From positions 1-37,013 of the forward strand of contig DATAXV010000207.1 of assembly GCA_036272915.1 (NCBI GenBank): 37,013 nucleotides of DNA, given 5' to 3'. Made by a program: the position numbers and the translations under genes. This DNA is from DATAXV01 sp036272915. Lineage in GTDB: Bacteria > Chloroflexota > Dormibacteria > Dormibacterales > Dormibacteraceae. The notes below the pieces were generated by a model, which had not been told where the DNA came from, ran no database searches, and saw only the letters and a list, made by a program, of their open reading frames with translations. Shown in pieces: positions 8,246 through 15,973 of the stretch; the stretch's first letter is position 1, and every line of letters starts with the position of its first letter.

Positions 8246-9619
8246 TCAGAGGGCGGAGCCCATCGCCCACGTCTCCAGGCTCCGCACCTCGACGGTCCCG
8301 CCCTCGGCCCAGACCGAGAGCGTGACCGCCTCGGCGTCATCCCATGCGCCCATGAACCCGATCAGGGCCAGGCCGGACTGATCGAAGACCTCGGCGATGG
8401 GTCCGTCGAGGAGGACGCGAAGGCGGTCGGTGCCCTCCGGCCGGTGGACGCCCGCCGCCGAGCGGACGACCTCGCCGGCGACGACGCGCTCCAGCCGGCA
8501 GACGCCGAGGCGCCGGTCGATCACGACCCGCGTCTCCTCGTCGCGACCGGCGGCGCGGAGGGAGAGCCCGGCGAGGGCGGCGTCGCCTCCGGCCAGCTCG
8601 ACCGCCACGTCGAGGGCCGGCGGGTGGGAGCCGGCGTCCAGGGTCCGGCCGGTGGAGGCCCGTCCGGAGATGGACCGGTGCGCGCCACGCAGCGCGTCGA
8701 GCTCGGGCACCGGCTCGCTGGAGATCCGACCGTCCTCGCGCAACCGCAGCACCCGCGGCACGGCGATCGCACCCGACCAGCCGCTCGCCTCGCGCATCGC
8801 CTCGGGGCGGGGGTCGGTCACCCAGCCGTGCATGATCCGGCGGCCCGACTCGTCCTCGAACGACTGCGGCGCGTAGTAGTGACCCCGCCAGTCGATGACC
8901 TGCTCCGAGGTCACCCGGAAGCGGCCGTCCGCGTAGTCGCCGACGAGGGCGAGGATCCGCCGGCCCCGGCCGGGCTCATAGGCGGAGACCACCAGCACGT
9001 GGCGGTCGCCGAGCGGGAAGAAGTCGGGGCACTCCCACATCTCGGTTCCCCGGCCGCTTGCGGTGTCGAGGCCGGTGAGGAACACGCCCAGCGGCTCCCA
9101 GTCGACCAGGTCCCGGGATCGGAAGTGGAAGACGCAGCCGGCGACATCCCGAAGGCCGCTGCCGACGAGCTGGTGGTACCAGCCGTCCTCCCGCCACACC
9201 GTGTGATCGCGGAACCCGACCACGTCGAGACCGTCGGGGAGCTGGATGACCGGATTGCCCTCGTGCTTGCGCCAGGTGACCAGCTCATCGAGGTCGGTCG
9301 CCACGGCCAGGCAGGGGAGCGTGATGTCGTCGTGGTACCCGGAGTAGATCACGTGGGGAGTTCCGTCGGCCACCACCATGCAGCCCGACCAGCAGCCGTC
9401 GACATCGGGTCCGGGGCTCGGCTCGAGGGCGATCGGGAGGTGCTCCCAGTGGACGAGGTCCGGGCTCACGGCGTGTCCCCAGCGCATCCGGTGCATGCTC
9501 AGCGCGTCCGGGCTGTACTGATAGAAGAGGTGGTAGCGCCCGCGCCACTGAGCCACGCCGTTGGGATCGTTGAGCCAGTTCTGAGGTGCCGTGTAGTGGT
9601 ACCGGGGGCGGCTGTGCAA
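8246..9619 (-). CDS. glycoside hydrolase family 32 (sucrose / fructan hydrolase)
   Basis: A GH32 enzyme of about 457 residues: a five-bladed beta-propeller followed by a C-terminal beta-sandwich (from about residue 310). The nucleophile is in WLNDPNG (D18), the transition-state stabiliser in GFRDH (D138), and the acid/base in EMWECPDFFP (E196). The second motif is FRDH where RDP is usual. The TTG at 9619 is preferred because GAGGAG precedes it at good spacing and it places WLNDPNG close to the N-terminus as in relatives; GTG at 9655 is the alternative but lacks a Shine-Dalgarno. No secretion signal is visible, so it probably acts on imported sucrose or short fructans. No sugar transporter is adjacent. 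Confidence 0.92.
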   Translation of the reverse strand: MHSRPRYHYTAPQNWLNDPNGVAQWRGRYHLFYQYSPDALSMHRMRWGHAVSPDLVHWEHLPIALEPSPGPDVDGCWSGCMVVADGTPHVIYSGYHDDITLPCLAVATDLDELVTWRKHEGNPVIQLPDGLDVVGFRDHTVWREDGWYHQLVGSGLRDVAGCVFHFRSRDLVDWEPLGVFLTGLDTASGRGTEMWECPDFFPLGDRHVLVVSAYEPGRGRRILALVGDYADGRFRVTSEQVIDWRGHYYAPQSFEDESGRRIMHGWVTDPRPEAMREASGWSGAIAVPRVLRLREDGRISSEPVPELDALRGAHRSISGRASTGRTLDAGSHPPALDVAVELAGGDAALAGLSLRAAGRDEETRVVIDRRLGVCRLERVVAGEVVRSAAGVHRPEGTDRLRVLLDGPIAEVFDQSGLALIGFMGAWDDAEAVTLSVWAEGGTVEVRSLETWAMGSAL

Positions 9620-9734
9620 GATCTCTTCTCCTCGAACCCGGGAAGCTGCTGACACGGGGGCGGCGGCCTCACTCCATCCTCGCGCCAGACCAGGCCTTCG
9701 CGCAGGGTCGTCGCGCCATTCCCCCGGCTAGCCG

Positions 9735-9756
9735 GTACATTAGTCAAGTAATGGAC
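9735..9756. promoter_or_regulatory. candidate YtrA/GntR operator
   Basis: GTACATTA (9735-9742) and TAATGGAC (9749-9756) form an inverted repeat with a 6-nt spacer, matched at 7 of 8 positions. It lies about 30 bp before the GntR start, in the gap shared with the divergent GH32 gene. A 12-bp palindrome, CCGGCTAGCCGG (9724-9735), abuts it. Size and position suit autoregulation by the YtrA-type regulator. Confidence 0.5.
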
Positions 9757-9785
9757 CAGGGGACCAGCGGAGCCGGGCGGAGAGA

Positions 9786-10169
9786 ATGGTGATGCTCGAC
9801 GAGAGCACGCCGATCTTCGTCCAGATCGCAGACCGTCTGGCCGACGAGATCGCCGACGGGGTCCTGGCCGAGGGGCAGCGCGTGCCCTCCACCAACGAGC
9901 TGTCCGCCTACTACCGGATCAACCCGGCGACGGCGGCGAAGGGCATCAACGTGCTGACCGACTCTGGCGTGCTCGAGAAGCGCCGCGGCATCGGCATGTT
10001 CGTCGCCGCCGGCGCCCGTGGCCGCCTGCTCCAAGAGCGCAGGCGTCGCTTCGTCGAGCGCTTCGTCGACCCCCTCGTCGCGGAGGCGAGCCGGCTCGGG
10101 ATCACCAGCGAGGAGCTGCTCACACTGGTCGACAGGGCGAGCCACGCGCGGGGAGGTGCCGCCGTATGA
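9786..10169 (+). CDS. GntR family regulator, YtrA subfamily
   Basis: A 127-residue protein made of a winged-helix DNA-binding domain (about 8-75: STPIFVQIADRLADEIADGV, then PSTNELSAYYRINPATAAKG) and a short helical tail. That short form with no effector domain is typical of YtrA-type GntR proteins, which sit at the head of ABC-transporter operons that respond to cell-wall-active compounds (family knowledge). Its stop overlaps the ATPase start as ATGA. A start at the second Met (9792) is also possible. Confidence 0.9.
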   Translation: MVMLDESTPIFVQIADRLADEIADGVLAEGQRVPSTNELSAYYRINPATAAKGINVLTDSGVLEKRRGIGMFVAAGARGRLLQERRRRFVERFVDPLVAEASRLGITSEELLTLVDRASHARGGAAV

Positions 10170-11065
10170 CCGCTGCGATCTCGGTGGTCGGCGTCAGCCG
10201 CCGCCATCGCGACCACCTCGCCCTCGACGCCGTCAGCCTCCAGGTCGAGGCGGGCTCGATCACCGGTCTGCTCGGCCGCAACGGCGCCGGCAAGACGACA
10301 CTGATGCGCATCATCGCCGCTCAGGACTTCGCCTCGGCCGGCGAGGTCCGGGTCATGGGGGCCGACCCGGTCGAGGACGATGCCGTCCTGCGCCGCATCG
10401 TCCTCGTCCGCGAGGACCAGATCTACCCCCGCTACGTCCGCGTCTGGCAGTTGCTGCGGATGGCGTCGTGGTGCTATCCGAACTGGAGCCAGGAGCTGGC
10501 CGAGACCCTTCTCCGCGACTTCGACCTCCCCGCCGGGCGCCGCGTCGAGCGCCTGTCGCGGGGCATGCGGTCGGCGCTCGGGATCGTCATCGGCCTCGCC
10601 GCCCGCACCGAGGTGACGCTCTTCGACGAGCCCTACGCTGGCCTTGACGCCGTCGCCCGCGATCGCTTCTACGACCGCCTCCTGACCGAGTACACGGAGC
10701 GACCGCGGGCCATGATCCTGTCCACCCACCTGATCGACGAGATCGCCGGCCTGCTCGAGCGGGTTGTCGTCCTCCACCGCGGCCGCGTCGTGCTCGACGC
10801 CCCCACGGACGACCTGCGCGGCAGCGCCAGCATCGTCAGCGGTCCGGCGCTCGCGGTCGACCAGTTCGTCGCCGGGCGGCGGACCTGGGACCGCCGCCGG
10901 ATCGGGTCGCAGGCGTCGGCGATCGTGGTCGGGCCCGTCACCGAGGTCGACGCCGCACGCGCGCGGTCGCTTCGGCTCGAGGTGGAGGCCCTGACCCTGC
11001 AGCAGGTCGTGGTGCGCACGGCGGCCGAGCGCGACGCCTCGGCCGAGGAGAGGACGAGCGCATGA
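10166..11065 (+). CDS. ABC transporter ATP-binding protein
   Basis: A 299-residue ABC ATPase. Walker A is GRNGAGKTT (37-45), the signature is the variant LSRGM (130-134) rather than LSGGQ, Walker B is TLFDEP (151-156) with D-loop AGLD, and the switch histidine is in LSTHL (H188). The Q-loop position reads VREDQIYP. After about residue 215 a C-terminal extension of roughly 85 residues is present, as in many drug or antibiotic exporters of this class. It overlaps both the regulator upstream and the permease downstream by 4 nt (ATGA), so the three proteins are made in step. Likely partner: the following permease. Confidence 0.92.
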   Translation: MTAAISVVGVSRRHRDHLALDAVSLQVEAGSITGLLGRNGAGKTTLMRIIAAQDFASAGEVRVMGADPVEDDAVLRRIVLVREDQIYPRYVRVWQLLRMASWCYPNWSQELAETLLRDFDLPAGRRVERLSRGMRSALGIVIGLAARTEVTLFDEPYAGLDAVARDRFYDRLLTEYTERPRAMILSTHLIDEIAGLLERVVVLHRGRVVLDAPTDDLRGSASIVSGPALAVDQFVAGRRTWDRRRIGSQASAIVVGPVTEVDAARARSLRLEVEALTLQQVVVRTAAERDASAEERTSA

Positions 11066-11751
11066 GGAACTGGATCACGGTCGCCCGCTGGCATCTGGTC
11101 CAGCCGCTGCTCTGGCTTGCCGTCCCCTGGGCGGTGGTGGCGCTGAACCTCGCCGTCAACGTGCTCGACCGGGCCATCAGCCGGCCCGGACCCTCGGGCG
11201 GGCAGACCGGGAGCGTGGCCACGATCTTCATCATCTTCCTGCTGTTTGGAGTGCTCAGCATGGTCCGGTCCCTCCCCTTCGCCCTCGCCATGGGCATCAG
11301 CCGGCGCAGCTACTACGGCGGCACCCTGCTCCTCGCCGTCAGCGTCGCCCTCGTCGACGGGCTGCTCCTCGCCATCCTGCAGGCCGTGGAGCGGGCCACC
11401 GGGGGATGGGGGGTGTACCTCCGCTTCTTCCGGGTCGAGTACCTCCTCCAGGGTCCCTGGTACCTCACCTGGTTGACCTCGTTCGTCGTCCTGACGCTGA
11501 TCTTCGTGTACGGGATGTGGTTCGGCCTCGTCCACCGGCGGTGGAACGTGACCGGGTTGCTCGGCTTCGTGATCGGGCAGGTCGTCCTCGCCGCGATCGT
11601 GGTGCAGTTCGTCGACCTCCACACCGGCTGGAGTGGGGTCGGGTCCTTCTTCACCGCCGTGACGGTGTCCGGCACGACCGGGCTTGCCGCCGTGGTGGCC
11701 CTTGTCCTGATCGCCGGCGGCTACGCCGTCATCCGGCGCGCCAGCGTCTGA
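11062..11751 (+). CDS. ABC transporter permease subunit (six-TM)
   Basis: A 229-residue membrane protein with about six hydrophobic helices. The first, LLWLAVPWAVVALNLAVNVL, follows a short cytoplasmic start, and later ones include TIFIIFLLFGVLSM, ALVDGLLLAILQAV and GLAAVVALVLIAGGYAVIRR. It is not strongly similar to a named permease that I recognise. Its place directly after a YtrA-type regulator and ABC ATPase, with ATGA coupling, identifies it as the membrane half of the transporter. The substrate is unknown; antimicrobial export or sensing is a reasonable guess from the operon type. Confidence 0.82.
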   Translation: MRNWITVARWHLVQPLLWLAVPWAVVALNLAVNVLDRAISRPGPSGGQTGSVATIFIIFLLFGVLSMVRSLPFALAMGISRRSYYGGTLLLAVSVALVDGLLLAILQAVERATGGWGVYLRFFRVEYLLQGPWYLTWLTSFVVLTLIFVYGMWFGLVHRRWNVTGLLGFVIGQVVLAAIVVQFVDLHTGWSGVGSFFTAVTVSGTTGLAAVVALVLIAGGYAVIRRASV

Positions 11752-11871
11752 GCAGACTCCGCCATGTCCTCTTCGATCCCGACCCCCGAGACCCGCCCCG
11801 ATCCGGGGCGCGCGGCGGGAGCCTCCAGCAGTGACCCGGCGCCGCTGAGCGCCGGAGAGCGAGGTGCACCG

Positions 11872-13056
11872 ATGACCACGAGCGATCTGTCGACGAGCTC
11901 CCGCGCCGCGACCGCCGTCGACATCCCCGCCTCGGCTCATACAGGGGAGAGGGCAAGGCTCTTCTTCGTCGACCATCTCCGGGTCTTCCTGATCGCCCTG
12001 GTCGTGCTCCACCACCTGACCATCACCTTCGCCATCACCACGCCCAACGGCTGGTACTACGAGGTGCCCGACCACAGCGTGCCGGGCGAACTGGTCGGGC
12101 TCCTCATCATCCTCGTCAACCAGTCGTTCTTCATGGGCGCCTTCTTCCTGGTCTCCGGGTACTTCTCCCCGGCCTCCTACGACCGGAAGGGGTGGGGGCG
12201 CTTCCTTCTCGACCGGCTCGTCCGGCTGGTCATCCCGATGCTCTTCTTCTACTTCATCCTCGGGCCGCTGGCCGTGATCCTGGCGACGCCCGGCATCCCC
12301 TTCACCTGGAAGATGTGGACGTCGACGTTCAACGTCGGCCCGCTCTGGTTCGCCGAGCTCCTCTTCATCTTCTGTCTCGGCTACACCGCCCTCCGGCTGC
12401 TGGTCAGGCGGCCGGCGCGGCAGGGCTCGACGGAACCGGCGCCGCCGCCGACCACGGTCTCGATCGTGGTCTTCACGCTGGTCATGGCAGTCGCCTCCTT
12501 CGCCCTCCGCCTGAAGCTGTCGCTGGGGTCAACCCTGCCCATCCTCGACCTCCCCTCGCCGGCCTATCTGCCCCAGTACGTGATGCTGTTCGCGGCCGGG
12601 ATCGTGGCCTATCGCCGGGGATGGTTCCGGTCGATCCCGGACCGGATGGGCTGGATCGGGTTCGCCCTCTGCGGCATCGCCACCCTGTTCGTCTTCCTCC
12701 CCGCGCTGCTCCTCGGGATCAAGGACAACGACGCCTTCTCCGGTGGCCTGCACTGGGAGGCGGCGGCCTACGCGCTCTGGGACTCGACCATGTCGGTCGG
12801 GCTCTTCCTAGGCCTGCTGGTGGTGTTCCGCCGCTGGGCCAACCATGCCAGCGCCATCTGGAACGAGCTCTCCCGCAACGCCTTCGGCGTCTACGTCTTC
12901 CACCCACCGCTGATCATCTCCGTCGCCCTGCTCCTCACCCCGATCCCCCTCTACCCGCTGCTCAAGCTGGTGGTGGCGCTGGCCATCTCCCTGCCGCTGT
13001 GCTTCGCTGTCGCCGGCCTCGTCCGGCGCATCCCGGTGGTCGACCGCGTCCTCTGA
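11872..13056 (+). CDS. membrane acyltransferase (acyltransferase-3 like), paralog 1
   Basis: A 394-residue polytopic membrane protein of the acyltransferase-3 / OpgC-like superfamily. The N-terminal helix holds VDHLRVFLIALVVLHHLTIT, with a histidine pair where the family has its catalytic His, and about ten hydrophobic segments follow. The family transfers acyl groups to sugars or other envelope molecules; the substrate is unknown. The ATG at 11872 is chosen over an in-frame ATG at 11764 because MTTSDLSTSS aligns with the MTATELSPTR start of paralog 2, and AGGTG lies upstream. It follows the ABC permease by 120 bp and is closed by a strong terminator, so it is probably the last gene of the regulator-ABC operon. 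Confidence 0.85.
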   Translation: MTTSDLSTSSRAATAVDIPASAHTGERARLFFVDHLRVFLIALVVLHHLTITFAITTPNGWYYEVPDHSVPGELVGLLIILVNQSFFMGAFFLVSGYFSPASYDRKGWGRFLLDRLVRLVIPMLFFYFILGPLAVILATPGIPFTWKMWTSTFNVGPLWFAELLFIFCLGYTALRLLVRRPARQGSTEPAPPPTTVSIVVFTLVMAVASFALRLKLSLGSTLPILDLPSPAYLPQYVMLFAAGIVAYRRGWFRSIPDRMGWIGFALCGIATLFVFLPALLLGIKDNDAFSGGLHWEAAAYALWDSTMSVGLFLGLLVVFRRWANHASAIWNELSRNAFGVYVFHPPLIISVALLLTPIPLYPLLKLVVALAISLPLCFAVAGLVRRIPVVDRVL

Positions 13057-13078
13057 CGGCGTTCCCGGAGGGGATGGG

Positions 13079-13113
13079 GAGGGGGCGGCCCAGTTGGGCC
13101 ACCCCCTCTTTTT
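13079..13113 (+). terminator. rho-independent terminator after acyltransferase 1
   Basis: A 13-bp stem (13079-13091 with 13096-13108, one C-A mismatch) around the loop AGTT is followed by TTTTT at 13109-13113. It begins about 20 bp after the acyltransferase stop and would end the gntR-ABC-acyltransferase transcript. It is the clearest intrinsic terminator in the window. Confidence 0.88.
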
Positions 13114-13144
13114 CATGTCGGGCGGCAGCCGCGCGCCGAGCGGG

Positions 13145-13162
13145 ATCAACCGATCGGTGGAT
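13145..13162. promoter_or_regulatory. 18-bp palindromic site, copy A
   Basis: ATCAACCGATCGGTGGAT is a near-perfect palindrome centred on ACCGATCGGT. It matches the site at 14590-14607 at 16 of 18 positions. It lies in the 299-bp gap between the acyltransferase genes, about 190 bp before acyltransferase 2. Apart from this site and the terminator, I see nothing gene-like in that gap. Confidence 0.4.
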
Positions 13163-13355
13163 AGGGAACCCACCGGACGCCGCCTCCAGATCCAGCCTGG
13201 CGGCCGATTCGGCGAGGCCCAGGTCCGGACGATGCTGATCGCATGACCTGCACCGACGGATCCCAGGGCCGGAACGGCTCCATCCGGGACCGCTCCACGC
13301 GCACCCAGACCGCACGACACAGCCCGGCCGCCGCCGGGATCGAGGAGGAGATCCG

Positions 13356-14546
13356 ATGACCGCCACCGAGCTCTCGCCGACCCGCCCGGCGCAGGCCAGC
13401 GCCGAGGCCCCACGCGCCGCCGCCGGCGTGAAGGGCAGGGCCAGGCTCTACTTCGCCGACCACCTCCGGGTCGCGCTGACCGCGCTGGTCGTCATCCACC
13501 ACCTCGCCATCACCTTCGCCATCCCCATCCCCGGCGGCTGGTACTACCAGCTCCCCGATCACAGCCTGCCCGCCGAGGCCTTCGGCCTGATCCTCGTGCT
13601 CGTGAATCAGGCCTTCTTCATGGGCGCCTTCTTCCTGCTCGCCGGCTACTTCACCCCGGCCTCGTTCGACCGCAAGGGAGCCCGCAGCTTCCTTCGCGAC
13701 CGGGTCGTCCGGCTCCTCATCCCGCTCGCCTTCTTCTACCTGGTGCTCGGCCCGATCGCGGAGATCCCGCTCGCCTTCCAGTACCACCTGTCGCTCACCT
13801 GGGGCACCTATCTGCAGGCGATCAACCCGGGGCCGATGTGGTTCGTCGAGGTTCTGTTCCTGTTCGGCTGCGGCTACACCGCGCTGCGTCTGCTCATCCG
13901 CCGGCCCGCGCCGCGGCCCGCCCTCCAGCCTCCGGCCCCGCCCACAGCGCTGGCCGTGATCCTCTTCACCGCCGGACTCGCCGTCGTCACCTTCGCCTTC
14001 CGCCAGCTCATCCACGTCGGCTACACCCTCCCCGTCCTGCAGTGGCCGTCTCCCGGCTACCTGCCCCAGTACGTCGCGCTCTTCGCCGTCGGTGTCGTCG
14101 CTGCCCGGAGGGACTGGCTCCGGTCGATCCCCGACCGGATGGGGTGGGTCGGCCTCATCGCCGCCGCCATGGCCACCATCGTCCTCTTCCTCCCGGCGCT
14201 GGGCACCGGGCTCACCACCGGGTCCTTCATGGGCGGGATGCACTGGCAGGCCGCGGCCTACGCGCTCTGGGACTCGATCATGGCGGTGGGCATGTTCCTC
14301 GGCCTGCTCGTCATCTTCCGCCGCTGGGCCAACCATGCCAGCGCCATCTGGAACGAGCTCTCCCGCAACGCCTTCGCGGTCTACGTGCTCCACGCCCCGC
14401 TGATCGTCGGCCTGGCGGTGCTGATGAGCAACCTCCACATCTACCCGCTGCTCGGCCTCCTCCTGGCCACCGTCATCGCGCTGCCCCTCTGCTTCGCCGC
14501 CGCCGGCCTGGTCCGCCGGATCCCCGGCGTGGCCCGGGTCCTGTGA
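13356..14546 (+). CDS. membrane acyltransferase (acyltransferase-3 like), paralog 2
   Basis: A 396-residue paralog of the protein encoded just upstream, alignable from end to end: ADHLRVALTALVVIHHLAIT, SFDRKGARSFLRDRVVRLLI, and WANHASAIWNELSRNAF. About ten transmembrane helices carry the conserved His pair in the first. AGGAGG sits about 7 nt before the ATG. One stretch of 61 bp (14316-14376) is identical to 12826-12886 in paralog 1, well above the overall similarity. It is separated from paralog 1 by a terminator and is followed 95 bp later by the histidine kinase gene. Envelope sugar or lipid acylation is inferred from the family only. Confidence 0.85.
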   Translation: MTATELSPTRPAQASAEAPRAAAGVKGRARLYFADHLRVALTALVVIHHLAITFAIPIPGGWYYQLPDHSLPAEAFGLILVLVNQAFFMGAFFLLAGYFTPASFDRKGARSFLRDRVVRLLIPLAFFYLVLGPIAEIPLAFQYHLSLTWGTYLQAINPGPMWFVEVLFLFGCGYTALRLLIRRPAPRPALQPPAPPTALAVILFTAGLAVVTFAFRQLIHVGYTLPVLQWPSPGYLPQYVALFAVGVVAARRDWLRSIPDRMGWVGLIAAAMATIVLFLPALGTGLTTGSFMGGMHWQAAAYALWDSIMAVGMFLGLLVIFRRWANHASAIWNELSRNAFAVYVLHAPLIVGLAVLMSNLHIYPLLGLLLATVIALPLCFAAAGLVRRIPGVARVL

Positions 14547-14583
14547 CACCTCGCCGAACGGCTCCCCCTGTCCCCCCGAAGGC

Positions 14584-14613
14584 GCCGGCATCCATCGATC
14601 GGTGGATGCCGGC
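14584..14613. promoter_or_regulatory. hairpin containing palindromic site copy B
   Basis: GCCGGCATCCA (14584-14594) and TGGATGCCGGC (14603-14613) form a perfect 11-bp inverted repeat around an 8-nt loop. Within it, 14590-14607 is the second copy of the 18-bp palindrome seen at 13145-13162. It starts 37 bp after the acyltransferase 2 stop and ends 28 bp before the kinase start. No T-tract follows directly, so it is more likely an operator or attenuating hairpin than a simple terminator. Confidence 0.45.
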
Positions 14614-14641
14614 CCTCGGCCTTTCCGGCCCCGAGAGGCGG

Positions 14642-15973
14642 ATGAGCTTCCTCGCCGAGCTCCGGGCCCTGTCCCACTCGCGGCGACGCGACCGCCACGG
14701 CGGAACGCGGGATGATAGCCGCACCGAGATGATGTTCCGCTTCAGCCCTGAGGACACCGAGACCTGGGATCGGCGCCGAGCCCTGGTCATGGGCGCCCTC
14801 CCGTACGCGCTGCTCGCCATCTCACTGGTCCTGGCCCTGGTCGAGGCGAACCCGGCTCCCAACGACCGCCTGATCACGGTCGGCCTGGCGGCGCTGGCGG
14901 CAGCCTGGGTGTTCGTCTGCTTCACCTGGCTGGATTCGCGCTGGCCCCGTCAGACGGCGGGACGGCTCTTCTACATCGCCGGGCTGCTCCTGATCAGCGC
15001 CATCCTGGTCGCGCACTCCGGCTACTTCATCGCCTTCGCCGTCACCTGCTTCGTCCAGTCGCTGACGCTGCTGCCGACGCTGATCTCCTTCGTCGGCGTG
15101 GCCATCTCGGCAACGATCGTCTTCCTGGTGCCGCTGGGCTTCCGGGTCGAGGGCCAGGAGGCGCTCGACTACGGCCTCATCATCGTCCTGGAGACGCTGC
15201 TCCTCGGTGGCTTCGGCCTTCTCGGAACCAGGGAGCGATACGAGCACGAGCGCCGGCGGCAGCTGGTCATCGAGCTGGAGCAGGCCATGGCCGAGAACGC
15301 CGGCCTGCAGGTCCAGGTCCTGACCCAGGCCCGCGAGGCGGGGACCCAGGACGAGCGGGCGCGGATGGCGCGGGAGATCCACGACACGCTGGCCCAGGGC
15401 CTGACCGGCATCATCACCCAGCTCGAGGCGGCGCAGCACGCCGGCGACCGCTCGACCCACGTCGACCAGGCCTGCGCGCTCGCCCGCGAGAGCCTGACCG
15501 AGGCCCGGCGGTCGGTCCAGGCCCTGCGCCCGGCGCCGCTCGAGGTCTCGCGCCTCCCCGATGCCATCGAGGAGATGGCCCGGCGCTGGTCGGACACGTC
15601 CTCGGTGGCCCTCAGCTTCCAGACCACCGGCGAGCCGCGACCGCTGCTGGCCGAGCTCGAGGTCACGCTGTTCCGGGTCGCCCAGGAGGCACTCACCAAC
15701 GTCGGCCGCCACGCCGAGGCGTCGCGCGTCGGGCTCACACTCTCCTATATGGACGACGTCGTGTTGCTGGACGTCCGCGATGACGGGGCCGGCTTCGACC
15801 CGGCCGTGGTCGCCGGTCAGCGCCGGGAGCGGAGCGGGAACCGGTTCGGCATGCAGGCGATGCGTCAGCGGCTGAGCCAGGTCGGGGGCGACCTCGAGAT
15901 CGAGAGCTCGCCGGGCGCGGGGACGGCCATCAACGCGCGGGTACCGGCGATCGCGCTGGAGGCGGGAGCATGA
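14642..15973 (+). CDS. sensor histidine kinase, NarL-partner (HisKA_3) type
   Basis: A 443-residue kinase. About 50 N-terminal cytoplasmic residues are followed by a membrane sensor region of about six helices (about 52-195), a short coiled coil (about 198-235), and the HisKA_3 dimerisation domain with the phosphate-accepting histidine in ERARMAREIHDTLAQG (H247). The ATPase domain has its N-box in VAQEALTNVGRHA (N353) and the G-box in DDGAGFDP (about 380-387). No extracellular sensor domain is present, so the signal is probably sensed in or at the membrane, as in kinases for envelope stress. ATG 14642 follows GAGAGG; an internal ATG at 14729 is possible. Its stop overlaps the response regulator start (ATGA). 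Confidence 0.92.
   Translation: MSFLAELRALSHSRRRDRHGGTRDDSRTEMMFRFSPEDTETWDRRRALVMGALPYALLAISLVLALVEANPAPNDRLITVGLAALAAAWVFVCFTWLDSRWPRQTAGRLFYIAGLLLISAILVAHSGYFIAFAVTCFVQSLTLLPTLISFVGVAISATIVFLVPLGFRVEGQEALDYGLIIVLETLLLGGFGLLGTRERYEHERRRQLVIELEQAMAENAGLQVQVLTQAREAGTQDERARMAREIHDTLAQGLTGIITQLEAAQHAGDRSTHVDQACALARESLTEARRSVQALRPAPLEVSRLPDAIEEMARRWSDTSSVALSFQTTGEPRPLLAELEVTLFRVAQEALTNVGRHAEASRVGLTLSYMDDVVLLDVRDDGAGFDPAVVAGQRRERSGNRFGMQAMRQRLSQVGGDLEIESSPGAGTAINARVPAIALEAGA

Noticed and set aside
3213..13164. CGATCGG(C/T)GGATAG shared by the TetR gap and the site at 13151
   Set aside because: A 14-bp match with one difference is expected by chance several times in a window of this size and composition. 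I kept only the pair at 13145 and 14590, which are also palindromes.
13146..14591. 481-codon frame antisense to acyltransferase 2
   Set aside because: Glu/Asp/Gly-rich mirror translation of a membrane protein gene; the sense strand has clear family features.
13838..14641. Upstream extension of the histidine kinase frame through the acyltransferase 2 gene
   Set aside because: The extension is in the wrong frame of a real gene and is Arg/Pro-rich. The kinase starts properly at 14642 with a ribosome site.
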